Positions 29,201 through 38,225 of a stretch of DNA of 64,000 nt are shown here, piece by piece. How positions within the stretch are numbered: position 1 is the first letter of the stretch; the number at the start of each line of letters is the position of its first letter. Source of the DNA: Leishmania martiniquensis (lineage: Eukaryota; Euglenozoa; Kinetoplastea; Trypanosomatida; Trypanosomatidae). The DNA lies in the NCBI RefSeq assembly GCF_017916325.1, contig NC_090136.1, forward strand, positions 161,001-225,000. Reading direction: 5' to 3'. Position numbers and translations under genes: made by a program. The notes beneath the pieces are model-generated. The model made no database searches, was not told where the DNA came from, and saw nothing but the letters and a program-made list of their open reading frames with translations.

Positions 29201-30972
29201 GTGCCGCTGCTGCCACCGCCGCTGCCCCCTCGATTGTGCGCCAGCTGATCGCCGTCGGCCGCGCGCTCGTGAAGCGTGTGCACCCTAAAGCGCTCCAGGC
29301 GGAGGTGCAGCTGCAGGGACACAGCGCCGCGACGCTGCGGCGGCAGCAGATTTTAAAGGATGCGCACCAGCTTCCGCAGCCGACGCCTGGTGCGGCGCCG
29401 CTGCTTACGGAACGGGCAGCGCTCGCCGGCGAAGAGGCCCGCTCGCCAGCCGTGGCGCGCGACGTCACGTCCGTCATGCAGCGCGCGCCGAGCGCGTCAC
29501 GGGCAGCGGCCATCCCTGTGGAGGTGGTGGACGTCGACGGTGACGTGAGCAGCAGCGACGAGTCGGGGATGTTTGGCGCGTTGGGCACGCCACGCGACCG
29601 GCTCCGTGCTGCTGGCCGCGTCACCGTCATGCCTGCCCGTGGCACCGCGTGGGAGGCGGGGCAGTCCCCTGTGGCGGCACCAACCACAGGAATGACCACG
29701 CCGAAAACCTCTCGGCAAAAATCGCCGCAGCGTCAGCTTCTCTCCTCCTCGCCGATGACGCTGACGAGCACGCCGTCCTCGCTGCCGCTGATGTCGCCTG
29801 TGCCCGCCTTCTTTGAAGCGTTGCAGCGCACCGTCGCCGGCTCGCTTGAGGACGGCGGCGCCGCTGTGGCGGTCGAGGACGCAGATGGGGAGAGTGCGCT
29901 GCCTGGCAGCGTGTGCACAGAACTGCACGAGTACGCCGGCTCGCTTCACTCACTGAAGCTACCCCCTCTGCCTGTGGGAGCCGCCTCACATCGAGGCGGC
30001 ACCGCGTCTGCGGTGGCGTTGCGTGCTCCAGTGCTGCGCTTCGCTAGCGACGCCGTTCGGCAGCTGGTGCTGCGGTCTGTGCGGCGCCGTCAGTCGAGCC
30101 GCCGCTGTGTGCAATGGGTATCCTTGCCATCCACGACGGCGTTGACCATGCTAGCTGAGCAGATGCCGCTCACAGTGCCGCCAGCGCCCGCTGCGCCTCC
30201 CCGCCTGAACCTGTGGGATGCCCATCAGCTGCGTCCTGGTTGGTCGCCGCCAGTGCTGCTCGTGCTGCACAACGTCGACCTGCTAGACACAGAGGAAGCA
30301 GATGTGCTCTTGGAGCTATGTGCTGAGTTCTCCTACCCGCACCCGCACCTGCAGCTGCTGCTCTCCTTCGATGACCCGCGGTGGCCGCTGACGCCGCTGG
30401 CCGGCACGCTCGAGCGGATGGGCGTGTGCGCGGTGCAGCTGCGCAGTCTCCTGCTGCCGCGAGCGCATGAGCTGCAGTACCTGAGCAGCATACGCCTTCT
30501 CACCGACGCGGAGGTCATGACAGCCGGCGGTGGCGGTTCGCTGGGGCACGGCTCATCGACAGCGACCGGCGCTGGCGGTCTTGCCAGCGCTGGTAGCGGC
30601 TCGCATCTTCTGTACGATACACTACGTCGCGTGCTGTTCAGTCTACCGCCCGCCTTCAGCGGCCTCCTGCGTATCCTCATCGACGTGCAGGAAGAGGCGG
30701 GTGAGGGCCAAAAGGTTTCCCTATTTGTAGCGAAGGAAAAGTTCGAGCAGCACGGCGTCATGGTCTCGCAAGGGCGGCTGAAGGCGCTGCTGCAGGAGCT
30801 GACATCCAACCGGATCGCGCAGTACGACGTGGCCGAGCACGCGCTGACGGTGCTGCAGCCTCGAAAGCTGCGCAAGGTGCTAGACGAGGTCGCGGCAGAA
30901 AGGGATGGCGTCGCCGCCGCCGCCGCCAAGTCTACGGTAGTTCCCGGGCCGTCTGACCTCTTCCCCTCCTGA
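26293..30972 (+). CDS. Origin recognition complex subunit 2 (ORC2)-like protein, highly diverged
   Basis: 1559 residues. The ORC2 signature is spread over the C-terminal half. LALCVDHLLHGRSVAVYGIGSK ends with the GxGSK P-loop-like turn at about 887-897 (family form: FNLLLYGLGSK). After a ~420-residue insert comes VLLVLHNVDLLDTEEADVLLEL (about 1317-1338; family form: lvIHNIDG). HLQLLLSFDDPRWPLTPLAG follows (family form: hliaSiDHinaplLW). A predicted winged helix closes the protein: LPPAFSGLLRILIDVQEE, then EKFEQHGVMVSQGRLKALLQELTSNRIAQYD, as in ORC2. Upstream are two Cys/His clusters: CAHSDLPARYRDIPGYYCTYC with CPDC (about 333-362), and CHLCRRGD near 474 with later HEWCCEG. Both are zinc-binding-like. 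Very long Ser/Ala/Pro inserts explain the length. ORC2 has no catalytic ATPase; it acts in the origin-binding ring. The start could also be 26338. Confidence 0.72.
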   Translation: MSCEHGDAHQREAQRMLGGDKGKCISSSGSNTNGSDVAAPWLEDHGLWSSSSSSSPPSQVTPTRRAVDAGATIAAARAAATPSRTSLLATPTPVHGRAQEHARHSRAEVMAPITVASDAHGSLTERPVSRGAARGHPSPRASPERQQQEWRDEEQGEEGRRRSPPSIHSASASPLPPVHGEVRSHTAACDDGRNGGGEAAGRSPKRHRAGADAVSDDAQTSSSVALHPPPPLQPPQEASALFPSLVPVAAACTQQMVPSSSSSPSAKESLTAALSTLRNGSPSPLVVSHGEESESAEQLCTGPAAAPAVDDASATAPPAASPPSPLPQAWVSCAHSDLPARYRDIPGYYCTYCSYTVCPDCVSLVQVQVQQHTTRAAGQSSVFSSAAPTSFTVGEMDWLDAVIASPATAVRSGGVEDGACRANAPASYARASAGRSHSHASQHRHLAEGVAARDAVTTLLLPPSTTTAAASLRCHLCRRGDLVREEALLHEWCCEGPMPPARLHGGGSLVYDTENLHKYYFMRAQREKRLSSTEPLLAQVLAVAPAALGAGDRSGGPDARADGSAPYVTQSHHHRDAPRAASGKHTACERDPLPSASPAHGRRRVLSRCGAGPSAAAGVRDGAALPLDRCEEGGSFTFSVWNPRMQTHLVWCAVDREAREEAPVYRHPHHHRSAGHRGRGALPPSASVTPLFVWSCPPSLPGLPARPFRVAVPYGLYAFANTHALALYMASDIFKKAATQLTAAAVGGDGTHRVQLRPQHLSSVKVVPAATLRALLIVNVMHHIATTPRPLLLGRALTSRGPYPTPEHRLHEERPMQQSSPVKMAGGATLSPASRKRPRASEEGGDGRSLAAPDAEVPTLPPTADLQWPHGLASPELALCVDHLLHGRSVAVYGIGSKYFFLHHVAQSAELQQLSIFTVDASLGRSDGSVGNGHSSAATSASVDVQSGGQSVRRTGRGGGSASAPGRAVGAAAATAAAPSIVRQLIAVGRALVKRVHPKALQAEVQLQGHSAATLRRQQILKDAHQLPQPTPGAAPLLTERAALAGEEARSPAVARDVTSVMQRAPSASRAAAIPVEVVDVDGDVSSSDESGMFGALGTPRDRLRAAGRVTVMPARGTAWEAGQSPVAAPTTGMTTPKTSRQKSPQRQLLSSSPMTLTSTPSSLPLMSPVPAFFEALQRTVAGSLEDGGAAVAVEDADGESALPGSVCTELHEYAGSLHSLKLPPLPVGAASHRGGTASAVALRAPVLRFASDAVRQLVLRSVRRRQSSRRCVQWVSLPSTTALTMLAEQMPLTVPPAPAAPPRLNLWDAHQLRPGWSPPVLLVLHNVDLLDTEEADVLLELCAEFSYPHPHLQLLLSFDDPRWPLTPLAGTLERMGVCAVQLRSLLLPRAHELQYLSSIRLLTDAEVMTAGGGGSLGHGSSTATGAGGLASAGSGSHLLYDTLRRVLFSLPPAFSGLLRILIDVQEEAGEGQKVSLFVAKEKFEQHGVMVSQGRLKALLQELTSNRIAQYDVAEHALTVLQPRKLRKVLDEVAAERDGVAAAAAKSTVVPGPSDLFPS

Positions 30973-31627
30973 CCCAGAGTAGCAGAAGAGTGCGTGCTGA
31001 AGCAGGTGGACGTATGTGTGTGCGCGCGCGCTGAGGGAGGGGGGGTGGAGGAGGGGCGGGGCCAGCGTGGGAAGACGGTCGCACAGCTTTCTCGTAAGAG
31101 GCGTTGAGGCGCACACGCGCGTGACACACACACAGACATTTATATATATATGCACCCACTCCTAGGACGCTGCTTGGTATCACTCCTGGGAAGAAAGGCG
31201 CTCGCACACCGCCACTACCCTGCGGGCGCTCCCTCCCCTCCCTCCATCCCTCCCTCCCTCTCCCCCCTCCCCCAGCTCCCTCTTCTCAAGGCAGAGCCGC
31301 CTACGCGCGACCTCAGCCGCAAGCGCGCCAGCGCGCTGTTCTCACGCGCTCTTGCTCGCCCTCTTCTCGTTCCCCATCCCTCTCTCCTCTCCCTCACACA
31401 CACGCACACACGCATCGGTGGCGCCGCCGCCGCCCACCCACCCACCCCTCCTCTCCCCTTCCACCGCCACGAACGACAACCGCAAGCCCGCCTCCCTCCC
31501 TTCACCCCCTTTTCGGCCAAGTTCGCCCACAAACTGTGCCACGCTCGGCAGTGACCGTCACCGCTCCTTTGGCGCTCCGCTCCTCCCCGACACACACGCG
31601 CGTGTTGGGTGAGTGCGCGACGATAGA
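30973..31627 (+). other. Intergenic spacer: ORC2-like 3' UTR / next gene's 5' region
   Basis: No gene seen. A composite (CA)n-(TA)n tract lies at 31123-31151 and CT-rich tracts at about 31220-31290, 31370-31400 and 31491-31515. The last is followed by AG at 31520-31521 and 31550-31551, candidate spliced-leader acceptors. Confidence 0.6.
31123..31151. repeat. Composite (CA)n-(TA)n microsatellite
   Basis: CA dinucleotides followed within a few bases by TA dinucleotides, about 150 nt after the ORC2-like stop codon, in the same orientation as the tract at 1186-1213. Confidence 0.8.
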
Positions 31628-32461
31628 ATGCCCGGCGTGGATCTCCTCGACGCCTTTGCCGAGCTCGTGGTGCGGGTGGTCTTCAGCCTTCCGCACACGG
31701 AGCCGGACAGGACGTCGAGCAGCGATGAGGATGCGCCCTACGGAGCGAGCAGTAGCACCACGCAAATCTTTTCTCGCACCACCTCGCTCGAGGACGAGCA
31801 GCAGCCCAACGACACGCCACTCGCGCACATCAGCATGAACAACGTTACTCGCCTTAGCAGCAGTGCCGGCCACGCCGCCACGCTCGGGACCTCATGCAAC
31901 AACTCTATCAGCCGCGGCAGCAGCGCCGCCTCGCTCGACCTCTACCCTGGTGGCATCTGGAACGCCCTGGCGCGGGCACCGGCGGCCGCGGCGGGGAACG
32001 CTGGGAGGTCATCGCACCCGAGCAGTGTGGTGTCAATCGGCACAGGCGACAATCCTTCTACCCCCCGCAGCGGTGCCGGGCTGTGGAGCCGATTTCTCGG
32101 TGGCAGCGGCCGTACGCAGTCGCCGCCGCGCACCGGTCTGACGACGACGGCATCAAGCTTTGTTCAGCTGACAGATGAGGAGCTCGCCATGGGCGCAGCA
32201 GCAAGCAGTGGCGATGGCTACGGCAGTGTAGGTGCAGCGCATCGTGTCGGTGGCGGTGGCGGTAGCGGTATGTGGGTCGGCTACTCCATTACACCCACCA
32301 ACGCACGCTCGAACGACTCTACACCGCTCCGTGAAGCGCAACCGCAGCCGTGGATGGGCCCGCATGGCCTGTACCTCTCTCGAAGCCCAACCCAAAGCGG
32401 CAGCGGCAACGGCGGCCAACCCTCGCGGCGCAGCTCCTCCAGCGAGTTCGACATACTGTAG
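31628..32461 (+). CDS. Hypothetical Ser/Gly-rich protein
   Basis: 277 residues, not recognised. Only the N-terminus looks ordered (MPGVDLLDAFAELVVRVVFSLP, an amphipathic or hydrophobic helix). The rest is Ser/Gly/Thr-rich with many possible phosphorylation sites and ends in SSSEFDIL. The ATG at 31628 lies 77-107 nt after good acceptor AGs. The gene is supported by its position between spacers with splice signals and by an unbroken frame whose composition resembles neighbouring genes. Membrane or lipid attachment through the N-terminal helix is conceivable, but nothing shows it. Confidence 0.65.
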   Translation: MPGVDLLDAFAELVVRVVFSLPHTEPDRTSSSDEDAPYGASSSTTQIFSRTTSLEDEQQPNDTPLAHISMNNVTRLSSSAGHAATLGTSCNNSISRGSSAASLDLYPGGIWNALARAPAAAAGNAGRSSHPSSVVSIGTGDNPSTPRSGAGLWSRFLGGSGRTQSPPRTGLTTTASSFVQLTDEELAMGAAASSGDGYGSVGAAHRVGGGGGSGMWVGYSITPTNARSNDSTPLREAQPQPWMGPHGLYLSRSPTQSGSGNGGQPSRRSSSSEFDIL

Positions 32462-33109
32462 CGATGCTCGCAGTGAGCGGCAGGCGCCCCCCTCCTCCCC
32501 TTTTTCCCTGGCTGCCTCTCTTTCGGTCGCCCATGAGTGGAGCGCCCTCTCGGCGGCGGCTCGCTTGCGGCGGGGACGTGCTGCCGGGGGGCGGGGGTGG
32601 AGAAGGGTGGGGGGGGTCGGGCCGCCGCCGTCTCTCTCTGTCCCTCCCTCTCCTCCCTTCTCGCGCACCTCTCTGCGTTGGTGCCCATACGTCTGCTCCA
32701 CATTGTCACGCAGACACAGAAGGGCCAAGCGTGCGGTCGGAGGGAGGAAGGGGAAGCGGGGAGGTGTCTGTGTGTGGAAGAGGGGGAGAGGCATTGGGCC
32801 TCAGCTCTACGCGAGGGATGGCCGCCAGTTTAGGCGCGACTGTCGGTGGCAGCCTGACTTGGCGCGCTGTCCTCATGCGTACCCCCCCACTTGTGACCCC
32901 TCTCCTCCTCCTCGCACCCTCCGCCACCCCACACCCCCACACACACACAAAGAGAGAGAGAGGCACGAGCGCGCGCCCGTTGTAGGTCGTCCTCGTCCCT
33001 CTCCACCTGCACCGTGTTTTTTTTCACTGAACGTCACCCGATCACCCACCCTCCCCCCTTCCCCTGCTGGACTCTGCGCTGCTCGAGTCGTCGCTGCGGC
33101 TGCGACAAA

Positions 33110-33426
33110 GCGCCCCCTCGCCCCTCTCTCTCGCTCTCCCTCCCTCTTCCTCCTACTTCAAGCTCCACACCCACCCCCGTGTGTGTGTGTGTGTGTCGGC
33201 ACATTTCTTTTCGGCTTGCGCATATTTCTTTCGGCGTTGTTGCCGCGGACGTGGTAACGCGACGAGATCGGTGGGGGGTGAGGCCGATCTCGGAACGGGC
33301 GGGCAGCGCCGCTCCCTCGGACGGGTGGCCTCGGCGTGTGTCACTGTGACCCTTCCTCCACCACCTCCTCTTCCTCTTCCACACACGCACGCACCCCTCC
33401 CTCCATCGCTCTCTGTCTCCCTCTCC
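33110..33426. repeat. Dispersed 317-bp repeat, copy 1
   Basis: Identical over its whole length to 42717-43033, including the same nine GT units. Flanks differ at once on both sides. It comprises a CT-rich tract, a (GT)9 run, a T-rich stretch, a small inverted repeat with 8-bp arms (GAGATCGG and CCGATCTC) and a second CT/CA-rich stretch. Not obviously a retroposon. Confidence 0.92.
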
Positions 33427-34290
33427 TGAAGACCTCTCTCGCGCCGAGCAGAGGAGGGGAGGGGAGGGGGCGAAGACACACATCTCGTCACGACCTCTGC
33501 TCTCTCCCCCCACGGCCCACCCACCCGCCCCCTCCTCTATCCCCTCTTTTTATACACGTTTGGGGTGCGTTTTCTTTATTTCGAATCGGCACTGGTCGTC
33601 TCGGTGTGTCCTCCTCCTCCTCGGCATGTGTGTCTGTGTGTGTGTGCGTGCGTGTGTGTGTATGTGTGAGGACATTGTTACGGTTGAAGGGGAGGGCGCA
33701 ACAGAAAAAAAAAGGCGCGAGGTGCGTTTACGAGGTGTGCGTAGCGGTGCCCCCCTCTTATGTGGCTGTGGTGTCCCTCGTCACAGGCTCCCCTGGGCCC
33801 GTGTCGCCGCAGGCATCGAGAGCGAGCAAAGGTTGACGGTCGTGAGAGCACGTCTGCATTGCGCGCTCGTAGAGGGGTACGGTCATGTCTGCTGCTCCGC
33901 ACATCTCTGCCGGTCTTCACCTCTCAGCCCCTCTTCCTTCGCTGGTCCCCAATCGCTCATCGCGAGCCCGTACCTGGCGGCGTGCACGCGCGCAGGCTCA
34001 CACACATACACACACACACACACGAGGTACAGTTATCATCAACATCCGCCTCCGCCATCCCCAGCAGCGCGAAATCGTCCCCCACCCCACTCTCTCTCTC
34101 ACTCGCTCCTGCTTCCTTTACCGCACGTCTCTCACGGGTCACTGTGACGGGGCACTGCTGCGGCTGTTCATTTTGCGCGAGGCGTGCGCGTGGGGCTGTG
34201 GCTCACCCTTGTCTGGGGTCAGAGAGAGGGGGGAGGGGAGGAGGGGCGCCGTCATCCGCCGACCGCTCGCGCCAGCACAGCATCATCTGC

Positions 34291-34326
34291 CTTTGATGCG
34301 CCTCTGTATGCGTAGGCGCATCAAAG
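34291..34326. repeat. Perfect 13-bp-arm hairpin with 10-nt loop
   Basis: Arms 34291-34303 and 34314-34326 are exact reverse complements. A second hairpin with 8-bp arms and an 11-nt loop follows 22 nt later at 34349-34375. Both lie upstream of the CT tract and splice AG for the next gene. Confidence 0.8.
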
Positions 34327-34705
34327 CGGCGGAGGAGGAGCGGACGGGCGTCCGTGACTTCTCGAGACACGGACGTTTCCACCGTCCTCGGTAGACGCGC
34401 GCGCGTCTAAGCGGTCTCTGCCAACGTCCGGAGGTGGTGCAAGGGCGAGGGAGGGGTGGAAGAGGCGCGGGGGACAGGCAAAGACGTCCCTCTCCTTCGC
34501 TGCTTGTCGCACGTTTCGCGCGGTCGCCGGCGCTGCCCTTCGCAGGGCTCCCACGTCTTCGCTGGTCTTTGCCGTGCGGTACGCATCCCTTTCAGCCGGT
34601 CGGCCCTCCCTCTCTCACCCCCCCTCTCTCTTTCGGCGCGCCCAGCCCAGCGTTGTCTGTTGTGACGGCGACAAGCGGAACGGAGGCAGCGGCAAAGCAT
34701 CTGTC

Positions 34706-36727
34706 ATGCCCTCCTCCTCCCTCTCCTCGTCCTCCTCAGCTGCCCTCAGCGGCTTCCACAGTGATCATGCGAAGGACTGCAGCGCACTGGATCGTGTTCG
34801 CCAGTCACTCGCGGAGCGGCGAAGAAGCCGCGTTGGCGTTGCCTCTGACGCTGCAGCAGCAGCAGCGCCAGTGCCAGTGCCGCCCTTGTCGGACAAGTCG
34901 CGCAAGGTCAGTAGCCATCGATCTTCCCTCTCCGTGGACAATGGCGAGGCTGGAGATCGCCGCCTACGTGGACAGCAGCCGTCAGCCGCGTCCGACGCCG
35001 TCCTCTCGCACGTAACAGAGGGCGCCCTGCTGTCGGTGAGCTCGGCGTCATCCTCAGTGACGCGGGCGACGAGGTCGACGTCGCCAGCGCGACGGAAGCC
35101 ATCGGCGACAACATCGTGGGAAGTGCCTCCGCCTCGCGGCGTGTCATACTACGGGGGCTTCCTGCCCCACACATTGGACGCGCACGACCTTGCCGCAGCT
35201 GTGTTTCCCAAGGCGATCAGCACCGACTCCCTGCCGCTGCCGACGTCGACGTCGCATCCGGGGGGGGAGGCGTCAACGTCGGTCGCCAAGCGTCACGGCA
35301 ACGCGCACAGCCCCCAGAGAAGCCTCACCGCCGGCCACCGCGAGCGCAGCGTCGCCGCCGCGCGCTCTGATGCGGCGTTCGATGAGACCCTCGCGGAGGC
35401 GATGCTGTCGACGGCGGAGCACATGTTGGAGAGTCAGAAGTGGCGTGACAGTGCTGCACACCGGCAGCTGCTGTGGCACTGCTCGCTTCCGGCGATCCCC
35501 GCGATCGGTGGTGTCGTTGCCGTCGGCAGAGGTGGTGTCGCTGTCCCAGCGTTGACGGCAGCGCCCGACAGCAGTCCCACGCGGGGGCTCCCGGAGGCGC
35601 CTATCACGAGCAGAGCCATGGCAGCCTTCGGGCACACCGCCGCCGACGTCTGCGCTGCCGACGCCGACGACAAAAACGGTGAAGGGGTCCTCAGCGTCGG
35701 CCTTCATCGAGCAACGGCGATAGAATCGTCACAGCAGCGCAGCCACGGCGCACGCGTCCACGCGGGCGGTTCCGCGTTGACCGCCGCCACGCCCCGCGAG
35801 AAGGCGCGCAGCGTCGCGGCGCACGGCCCGGACACGCGGTCACGGCAGTCGTCCACGTCCTCGGCGCCCTCTATTTTGTGGGACGTCGCCGGGCGTCCTG
35901 TGATGGATGGCTGCACGCGTGAGCCGTCCAATGTGGCGCATCGCCGTGGCGGTGGCGCGCTCGTGGCCGTCAGCGGCAGCGCGGCGGTGCCGGTAGCGGC
36001 GGGGAAGGAGACCGCCCCTCAACTGTCTTACCACCAGCTGACTGAAGCCTTTTACGGCTGCTACAAGGGCGGCGAGATGGCGCAGGACGCGTACAGTTAC
36101 TTTATCGCCCAGCAACGGCAGCAGCAGCAGCATGGGCCCTGTGGCGTCGGTGGCAGCACCGGCAGTCTAGCGCTATGCCAGCGGAGCAGCAGCGCTGGCG
36201 CGAGGTTACGCAAGGGCGGCCACCACCAGCGCTCCGGGTCCTCGGCCTCGAGGAGAACCGCCTCGGTGACGATGCCGACACACGCCGCTGCACGCGCGCG
36301 GGGCGGGTACACTGTGCAGCGGATCGTAGAGGCTGGCCGGCTAGGAAGCGATCCAGCAGCGACTGGTGCGGCCTCAGCGGCACCCCACGCCGCCCCGACG
36401 CGGCTCAGAGCGCAATCCATCTCCACAGAAGCGCCGCTTCCGGTGTGGCGGAGGGCCTCCGACACCACAGTGGCAGAAGAACAGCGGCAACGTCATGGGC
36501 AGCCGACAAGGTGGCGAAGCGTCACCAGCCCTGACAGCGCCCGCTCGAACAGCAACGGCAGTGATCGTCGTGGCCATGCTGCCTCCACGCCGACAGCATT
36601 GGCGGCCGCCGGGTCCGCAACGGCTGACCGCATAGAGGCCCTGCTAAGTAGGTCGGTCTCCGTCTACCAGGAGGCGCGGCAGCACCGACAGCAGTCGAGG
36701 CTGCGCCTAGACCGTCTAGACGCTTAA
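34706..36727 (+). CDS. Hypothetical Ser/Ala-rich protein
   Basis: 673 residues, not recognised. Mostly Ser/Ala/Arg low complexity. Three short segments look ordered: SYYGGFLPHTLDAHDLAAAVFPKAI near 150-175, DETLAEAMLSTAEHMLESQKWRDSAAHRQLLWHCSL near 225-260, and YHQLTEAFYGCYKGGEMAQDAYSYFIAQ near 435-465. The C-terminal ~30 residues (DRIEALLSRSVSVYQEARQHRQQSRLRLDRLDA) are predicted helical. The ATG at 34706 follows acceptor AGs by about 55 nt; the frame upstream (to 34574) crosses the pyrimidine tract and is excluded. No function can be assigned. Confidence 0.68.
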   Translation: MPSSSLSSSSSAALSGFHSDHAKDCSALDRVRQSLAERRRSRVGVASDAAAAAAPVPVPPLSDKSRKVSSHRSSLSVDNGEAGDRRLRGQQPSAASDAVLSHVTEGALLSVSSASSSVTRATRSTSPARRKPSATTSWEVPPPRGVSYYGGFLPHTLDAHDLAAAVFPKAISTDSLPLPTSTSHPGGEASTSVAKRHGNAHSPQRSLTAGHRERSVAAARSDAAFDETLAEAMLSTAEHMLESQKWRDSAAHRQLLWHCSLPAIPAIGGVVAVGRGGVAVPALTAAPDSSPTRGLPEAPITSRAMAAFGHTAADVCAADADDKNGEGVLSVGLHRATAIESSQQRSHGARVHAGGSALTAATPREKARSVAAHGPDTRSRQSSTSSAPSILWDVAGRPVMDGCTREPSNVAHRRGGGALVAVSGSAAVPVAAGKETAPQLSYHQLTEAFYGCYKGGEMAQDAYSYFIAQQRQQQQHGPCGVGGSTGSLALCQRSSSAGARLRKGGHHQRSGSSASRRTASVTMPTHAAARARGGYTVQRIVEAGRLGSDPAATGAASAAPHAAPTRLRAQSISTEAPLPVWRRASDTTVAEEQRQRHGQPTRWRSVTSPDSARSNSNGSDRRGHAASTPTALAAAGSATADRIEALLSRSVSVYQEARQHRQQSRLRLDRLDA

Positions 36728-38225
36728 GGCGTGGCGCGTGAAGTGTAACAGCGGCGAGGCGAGGCGGGGAGGGGGACAGGGGCGGCTGCTGCTGCCGCAC
36801 AAGCCTCTCCCTCACCCGCTCGTCCTTCCACACCAGCGCTTCGCTTGCTCCGCGGCCAAGCGGGGGGAGGGGGGTACGTGTACAGCGCCTCACCCCCACC
36901 CCTTCACCTCTCTGCCGAGATCCGCCCGAGGACAGTTATGCAGGGCAGCCCTCATACGAAGAGACGGGCGAAGAGGGAGAGGGAGGGACGGAAAGGTGCG
37001 TTACGAGTGCATCTTGCGCTCCCATCAGCTGTGTGCTGATGCATGCCTATCAGCTGTGAGCGGATGTGGGCACACACACACATTACAGAGGGCGTGCAGC
37101 TTTCGAAGGGCCCAGTGCCCCCCCTTTCTCTTCTTCTCCCTCCCCGTTGGCACGACAGAGCCGCATCGCTTCTGCTGGTAAACACAGGGCGATGACTCAC
37201 GGTCCATGTCGGCGGTCAAGGTCCTCCATCGCACGGCGTCACACCGGCCCGCGAACGCACCGCCGATGTAGTCGGCGACGTGTCAGCGTGGCTTGAGCGG
37301 ATAGGCAGGTGGGCAGAGCTCTACTCGGGGAGAGGGGCCCTGCTGGGGTGACGGAGTCGCCGCACTGCTCGCACGCGCGTTTGTGCCTGCCCGCCGCTTC
37401 GCACCACGATGCGATGGGGTTGGCGGGGCAGGCCGGTGCCCTCCCCTCCCCTCCCACCCACCCCCGGCGGAGGGGGAGGTGGGCTGAGTGTGTTGTGCGG
37501 CTCGCGTTCTGCTGCCGAGCGTTTGGGGACGGCATCGGGCGAGGAAACGACGCGAGGGCGTCAGTCAACGCTTCCTCACGCCTCACTCGTCTGTGTACCC
37601 TTCCGGTGCCCGGCTCTCCGTCCAGGTGGCGGTGACGGAGGGGGGGCGTAGCGTAGCGGGCACCAACGGGGGGATGTATGTAGAAGCTATCAAGCGCGTA
37701 GATCGGGTGGAGAGGGTCGGCGCCGTGCGTGCGTGTGTGTGCGTGTGTTTGTTTAGCTTTGTATAGCTTTCAAAGATCCGGTCGGCACATCATTGTCGCC
37801 GTCATCCTTCATCTCTGGGCCTCCAGCACGAGTGCACGTGTGTCTGCTGGAGCCGTCCTCACGCTGGGCGCCCCTCCTCCCCCCCTCCTCATGACTCACG
37901 GCGCCGTTACCGGTGCGCCGCGGGATGCAAGGGGCCAGTTGCGCCATCTCTCCACTCTGTCTTGCTCCTCCTCCAATCTCGCTTTCGCCGCGCGTTGCTG
38001 TCACGAACTCATGGGTGCTCCGGCCGCGTAACCGCCTACACGCACGCGCACGCGGCCGCCCCCTCCCCCTCACCGTCGCCTTAGCATCTCCGGGCACGCC
38101 CGCCTCTTCCCTCTCCCCTCACCATTTCTCATTGGCCTCTCTCGTTCCCTCCCCCCCTCTCCCCTTCCCCCACTCTGCACGCCGCAGCTAAAGCGCGCAC
38201 GCGGCCCGTCGCTGAAAAGGCCGCC
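36728..38225 (+). other. Intergenic spacer with second copy of the 456-bp repeat
   Basis: No gene seen. It holds copy 2 of the dispersed repeat (37116-37571), GT-rich stretches near 37720-37750, and a 6-bp-arm hairpin with a nearby direct repeat of ATCAGCTGTG (37024 and 37049). A strong polypyrimidine tract at about 38098-38176 is followed by AG at 38186-38187, the likely spliced-leader acceptor 38 nt before the ATG at 38226. Confidence 0.65.
37116..37571. repeat. Dispersed 456-bp repeat, copy 2
   Basis: Same orientation as, and one mismatch from, copy 1 at 18506-18961. It begins 389 nt after the stop codon of the preceding gene, so it also probably lies in a 3' UTR or spacer. Confidence 0.9.

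Larger units (their letters stand above)
32462..34705 (+). other. Long (2.2 kb) intergenic spacer with dispersed repeat and tandem hairpins
   Basis: No convincing gene. Open frames here (one of ~340 codons from 32232) translate CT/GT-rich spacer. It contains copy 1 of a 317-bp repeat (33110-33426), (TG)n near 33630-33665, (CA)n at 34005-34025, and two adjacent perfect hairpins (34291-34326, 34349-34375). A CT tract at 34611-34634 is followed by AG at 34644-34645 and 34649-34650, the likely spliced-leader acceptors for the gene starting at 34706. Confidence 0.6.

Noticed and set aside
32232..33257. ~340-codon open frame between two genes
   Set aside because: It overlaps the end of the 277-residue gene out of frame and translates CT/GT-rich spacer and part of the 317-bp repeat.
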